This document shows, piece after piece, positions 43,133-44,877 of a stretch of 44,877 bases of DNA. Origin of the DNA: WQUF01 sp031549885 (lineage in GTDB: Bacteria; Bacillota; Clostridia; Clostridiales; Clostridiaceae); contig JAVBPD010000061.1 in the NCBI GenBank assembly GCA_031549885.1, positions 1 through 44,877 on the forward strand, given 5' to 3'. How positions within the stretch are numbered: the stretch's first letter is position 1; each line of letters begins with the position of its first letter. The translations under genes and the position numbers were made by a program. Under the pieces are notes generated by a model, which made no database searches, was not told the origin of the DNA, and saw nothing but the letters and a program-made list of their open reading frames with translations.

Positions 43133-43657
43133 ATGATCGAAACCATTAAAACTAAAAGATTAACATTAAAGCAATCAAGTAGAGATGAATTAATATTTTT
43201 AGATGATCTTCAAAGAAAATGCAATAATTACTTTTCTTTTGACCCAAAAAGTTCTACTGATGATGTATCTATGGAAGAATGCCTTATATCTGGAAGCCTT
43301 CCTCCTTATGGCATTAAGGAAAACTATAGTATGTATTCTATTTATTTTAATGAAAAAATAATAGGATATTTTGATATTTACATTGGTTATCCTAAAAAAT
43401 TTATTGCATATATTTCAATAATGTTTATAGAAGAGGCCTATAGAAATAATGGATTTGGAAAAGAAATCATTGAGGAATTATGCAAAGAATTTAAAAGTAT
43501 TGGGCTTTTAAAAATAAGGCTTGGAGTATCTCTAAGAAATTGGACTGGATTTACATTTTGGTTTAAAAATGGATTTGATAAAGTCACTAAAATAAGATGT
43601 GATGGAAATTGCGCTCCGGATAATTTTGGAGTTGTGGAGCTTGAAAAATCTCTATAA
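43133..43657 (+). CDS. GNAT-family N-acetyltransferase
   Basis: This 174-residue protein begins IETIKTKRLTLKQSSRDEL, typical of RimJ-like GNAT members. It has the acetyl-CoA motif EEAYRNNGFGKEIIEELCKE (motif A, RNNGFG) and the later NWTGFTFWFKNGFDKVTKIR (motif B). GGAG lies 9 bases before the ATG. Twenty-one bases separate it from the YhfC-like gene, so the two are probably co-transcribed. The acceptor is unknown. Confidence 0.9.
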   Translation: MIETIKTKRLTLKQSSRDELIFLDDLQRKCNNYFSFDPKSSTDDVSMEECLISGSLPPYGIKENYSMYSIYFNEKIIGYFDIYIGYPKKFIAYISIMFIEEAYRNNGFGKEIIEELCKEFKSIGLLKIRLGVSLRNWTGFTFWFKNGFDKVTKIRCDGNCAPDNFGVVELEKSL

Positions 43658-43678
43658 AATTTAGAAAGGATGTTAAAT

Positions 43679-44473
43679 ATGGTTTCTAATTTATCAATAA
43701 TATCTATGTTTGTATCCTTATTCATAGGAGTTATTTTACCACTTTGCTTTTCAATTTTCTTAATTGTAAAAAATAAATTTAGCATTAAATGCTTTTTAAT
43801 AGGCATGTCTTGTTTTTTATTGTGCGCATATATCATTGAAGGTTTTTTTCACAATTACTTTTTATCCATTAATAAGACAACTTCTGATGTTTTGCTTAAC
43901 AATACTTTGTATTATTGCATATATGGATGTTTAATGGCAGGTATTTTTGAAGAAGTAGGAAGATTTATATTTATGAATTTGTTTATGAAAAAAGAGCATA
44001 GATACAAGGATGGCATTATATTTGGACTTGGTCATGGAATTATGGAAGCTATTTTGTTATTGGGTTTAGCCTGCATAAACAATATTGTTTATTCTATTAT
44101 GATTAATAGAGGTAATTTTGATTCAATTATAAACTCTCTTCCCGAAGAATCTAAAGGCGCTGTAGCAGCTTTAAAAAATGCATTAACAACTACTTCACCA
44201 TGGATGTTTTTGCTTGGGGGATTTGAAAGGATATGTGCTATTATAATTCATGTGGCATTTTCTTTAGTTGTGCTTTATGGTATAAAAATCAAGAAAATTA
44301 AATATTTATTCATAGCAATTTTAGGTCATGCACTTGTGGATGTTCCATCAGCGCTTTATCAAAGAAAAGCAATTCCACTAAATTTAGTTTACATACTTTT
44401 AATATCATCAGTTATAATATTATTATTTGTTATTATGAGACTTCGTACATCATATAAGAAATATTATAAATAA
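43679..44473 (+). CDS. YhfC-family intramembrane metalloprotease
   Basis: A 264-residue polytopic membrane protein with about seven hydrophobic segments. The likely catalytic elements of the YhfC (DUF2324) family are present: GIFEEVGRFIFM (Glu91, Glu92) and FGLGHGIMEAILLL (His119, Glu123), with a third conserved His in ILGHALVDVPSALYQ. The pattern recalls CPBP/CAAX proteases. ATG 43670 lies directly on the GAAAGG site, so ATG 43679, 9 bases away, is chosen. The substrate is unknown. Confidence 0.82.
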   Translation: MVSNLSIISMFVSLFIGVILPLCFSIFLIVKNKFSIKCFLIGMSCFLLCAYIIEGFFHNYFLSINKTTSDVLLNNTLYYCIYGCLMAGIFEEVGRFIFMNLFMKKEHRYKDGIIFGLGHGIMEAILLLGLACINNIVYSIMINRGNFDSIINSLPEESKGAVAALKNALTTTSPWMFLLGGFERICAIIIHVAFSLVVLYGIKIKKIKYLFIAILGHALVDVPSALYQRKAIPLNLVYILLISSVIILLFVIMRLRTSYKKYYK

Positions 44474-44486
44474 AATTTAAGTTAAT

Positions 44487-44527
44487 AAAATACCTCTAAC
44501 AAAATATAAAGTTAGAGGTATTTTAAA
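44487..44527 (+). terminator. Terminator after the YhfC-like gene
   Basis: A 14-bp perfect stem AAAATACCTCTAAC/GTTAGAGGTATTTT with a 10-base loop, 14 bases after the stop. Confidence 0.9.
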
Positions 44528-44649
44528 GTATAAAAATATACTAAAGTGTATAAAATATATTATAAAAAGTAGAAAAGCTCAAGAGTTTATTTTAGAAAAT
44601 TTCTTATTAAATTCATCAAAAGAAAAAAATAATTTAATGGCTAATCATA

Positions 44650-44721
44650 AGCAGCTTTAAGCTGCTGTGAATTATATATGAGGCTGCTTTAAAATTTACT
44701 TTTATTAATTTTAAAGCAGCC
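44650..44721. repeat. Two hairpins with competing pairing partners
   Basis: AGCAGC/GCTGCT (44650-44666) makes a small hairpin. GGCTGCTTTAAAATT (44682-44696) pairs perfectly with AATTTTAAAGCAGCC (44707-44721) in a 15-bp stem. The left arm AGCAGC could instead pair with GCTGCT at 44683-44688, so the two structures exclude each other. Confidence 0.6.
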
Positions 44722-44772
44722 CTTTAATTAATTCTTAAAAATATAATTAAAAAGAAATATTATAAAGTGATA

Positions 44773-44802
44773 CCTCATATAATTAAATGAGGCATTATTT
44801 TT
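44773..44802 (+). terminator. Terminator-like hairpin in the leader of the last gene
   Basis: CCTCAT (44773-44778) pairs with ATGAGG (44787-44792) and is followed by CATTATTTTT, 14 bases before the AAGGAG site of the final gene. It could be an attenuator or the end of an upstream short RNA. Confidence 0.45.
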
Positions 44803-44815
44803 ATAAGGAGTATTT

Positions 44816-44877
44816 ATGGCAAAAAAGAAAAAAGTAATAAAACCAGAACCAAAAATGATAATAAATCAAGGAGATGA
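44816..44877 (+). CDS. N-terminal fragment of an unidentified protein (cut by window edge)
   Basis: An ATG at 44816, with AAGGAG 7 bases upstream, opens a frame that runs off the right edge. The 20 visible codons encode a very Lys-rich start (MAKKKKVIKPEPKMIINQGD). Family not recognisable. The strong ribosome binding site makes it a likely real gene. Confidence 0.6.
   Translation, partial: MAKKKKVIKPEPKMIINQGD

Larger units (their letters stand above)
44474..44815. other. Intergenic region rich in hairpins before the last gene
   Basis: These 342 bases hold the terminator at 44487-44527, two linked hairpins sharing GCAGC/GCTGC sequences (44650-44721), and a terminator-like hairpin just before the last gene (44773-44802). 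An open frame with protein-like text (to a stop near 44655) has no start or ribosome binding site and is not called. Confidence 0.5.

Noticed and set aside
44505..44655. Open frame with protein-like text (SRKAQEFILENFLLNSSKEK) after the YhfC-like gene
   Set aside because: No start codon with a ribosome binding site, and it would begin inside a terminator; it may be a gene remnant but cannot be supported.

Overview
The window reads as chromosome from a strictly anaerobic, spore-forming, low-GC Firmicute close to Clostridium. Base composition is strongly AT-rich, ribosome binding sites are strong AGGAGG-type sites, several starts are TTG or GTG, and intergenic hairpin terminators are frequent. 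Spore genes (yabG, a CotS-family kinase-like protein, a pdaA-like deacetylase, a BclA-type surface protein) are present, as is an oxygen-sensitive energy-converting NiFe hydrogenase. No rRNA, tRNA, CRISPR array, insertion sequence or phage gene was seen.

Layout. (1) 1-3.9 kb: the tail of an unidentified gene, a rifampicin-phosphotransferase-like enzyme and a membrane-anchored HtrA-type protease without a PDZ domain. (2) 3.9-11.3 kb, minus strand: a GH31-like protein that seems to lack its general acid/base, a LytTR (AgrA-type) response regulator, and a LanM-like lanthipeptide synthetase whose cyclase half has lost all zinc ligands. AgrA-type direct repeats lie just upstream of the lanM -35 box. 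No precursor peptide or transporter was found. This is the most unusual part of the window. (3) 11.6-22.2 kb, minus strand: one compact transcription unit, echABCDEF-hypABFCDE, behind a good sigma-A promoter. It encodes a group 4 membrane-bound hydrogenase and the proteins that build its NiFe(CN)2CO centre. The large subunit ends right after its second cysteine motif, which fits the absence of a maturation protease. (4) 22.3-24.3 kb: a transglutaminase-like lipoprotein and a decayed short reading frame. (5) 24.4-29.1 kb: a BMP-family nucleoside-type ABC importer (binding lipoprotein, double ATPase, two permeases), followed by a TetR-family regulator.

(6) 30-44.9 kb: a mixed region with a sporulation flavour: a small conserved protein, an adenylate-kinase-like protein, yabG, a CotS-family protein, an Sfp-type phosphopantetheinyl transferase, a GT4 glycosyltransferase, a YajQ-family protein, a MerR/TipAS regulator with a textbook 19-bp-spacer promoter, a BclA-type C-terminal-domain protein, an aldo/keto reductase, an SDR, a PdaA-like deacetylase, an SH3/Ig-like/NlpC-type cell-wall protein, a GNAT acetyltransferase, a YhfC-family intramembrane protease and the first codons of another gene at the right edge.

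Family names come from motif recognition by eye. Starts were moved from the longest reading frame wherever a ribosome binding site clearly favours another codon, and this is stated in each entry.
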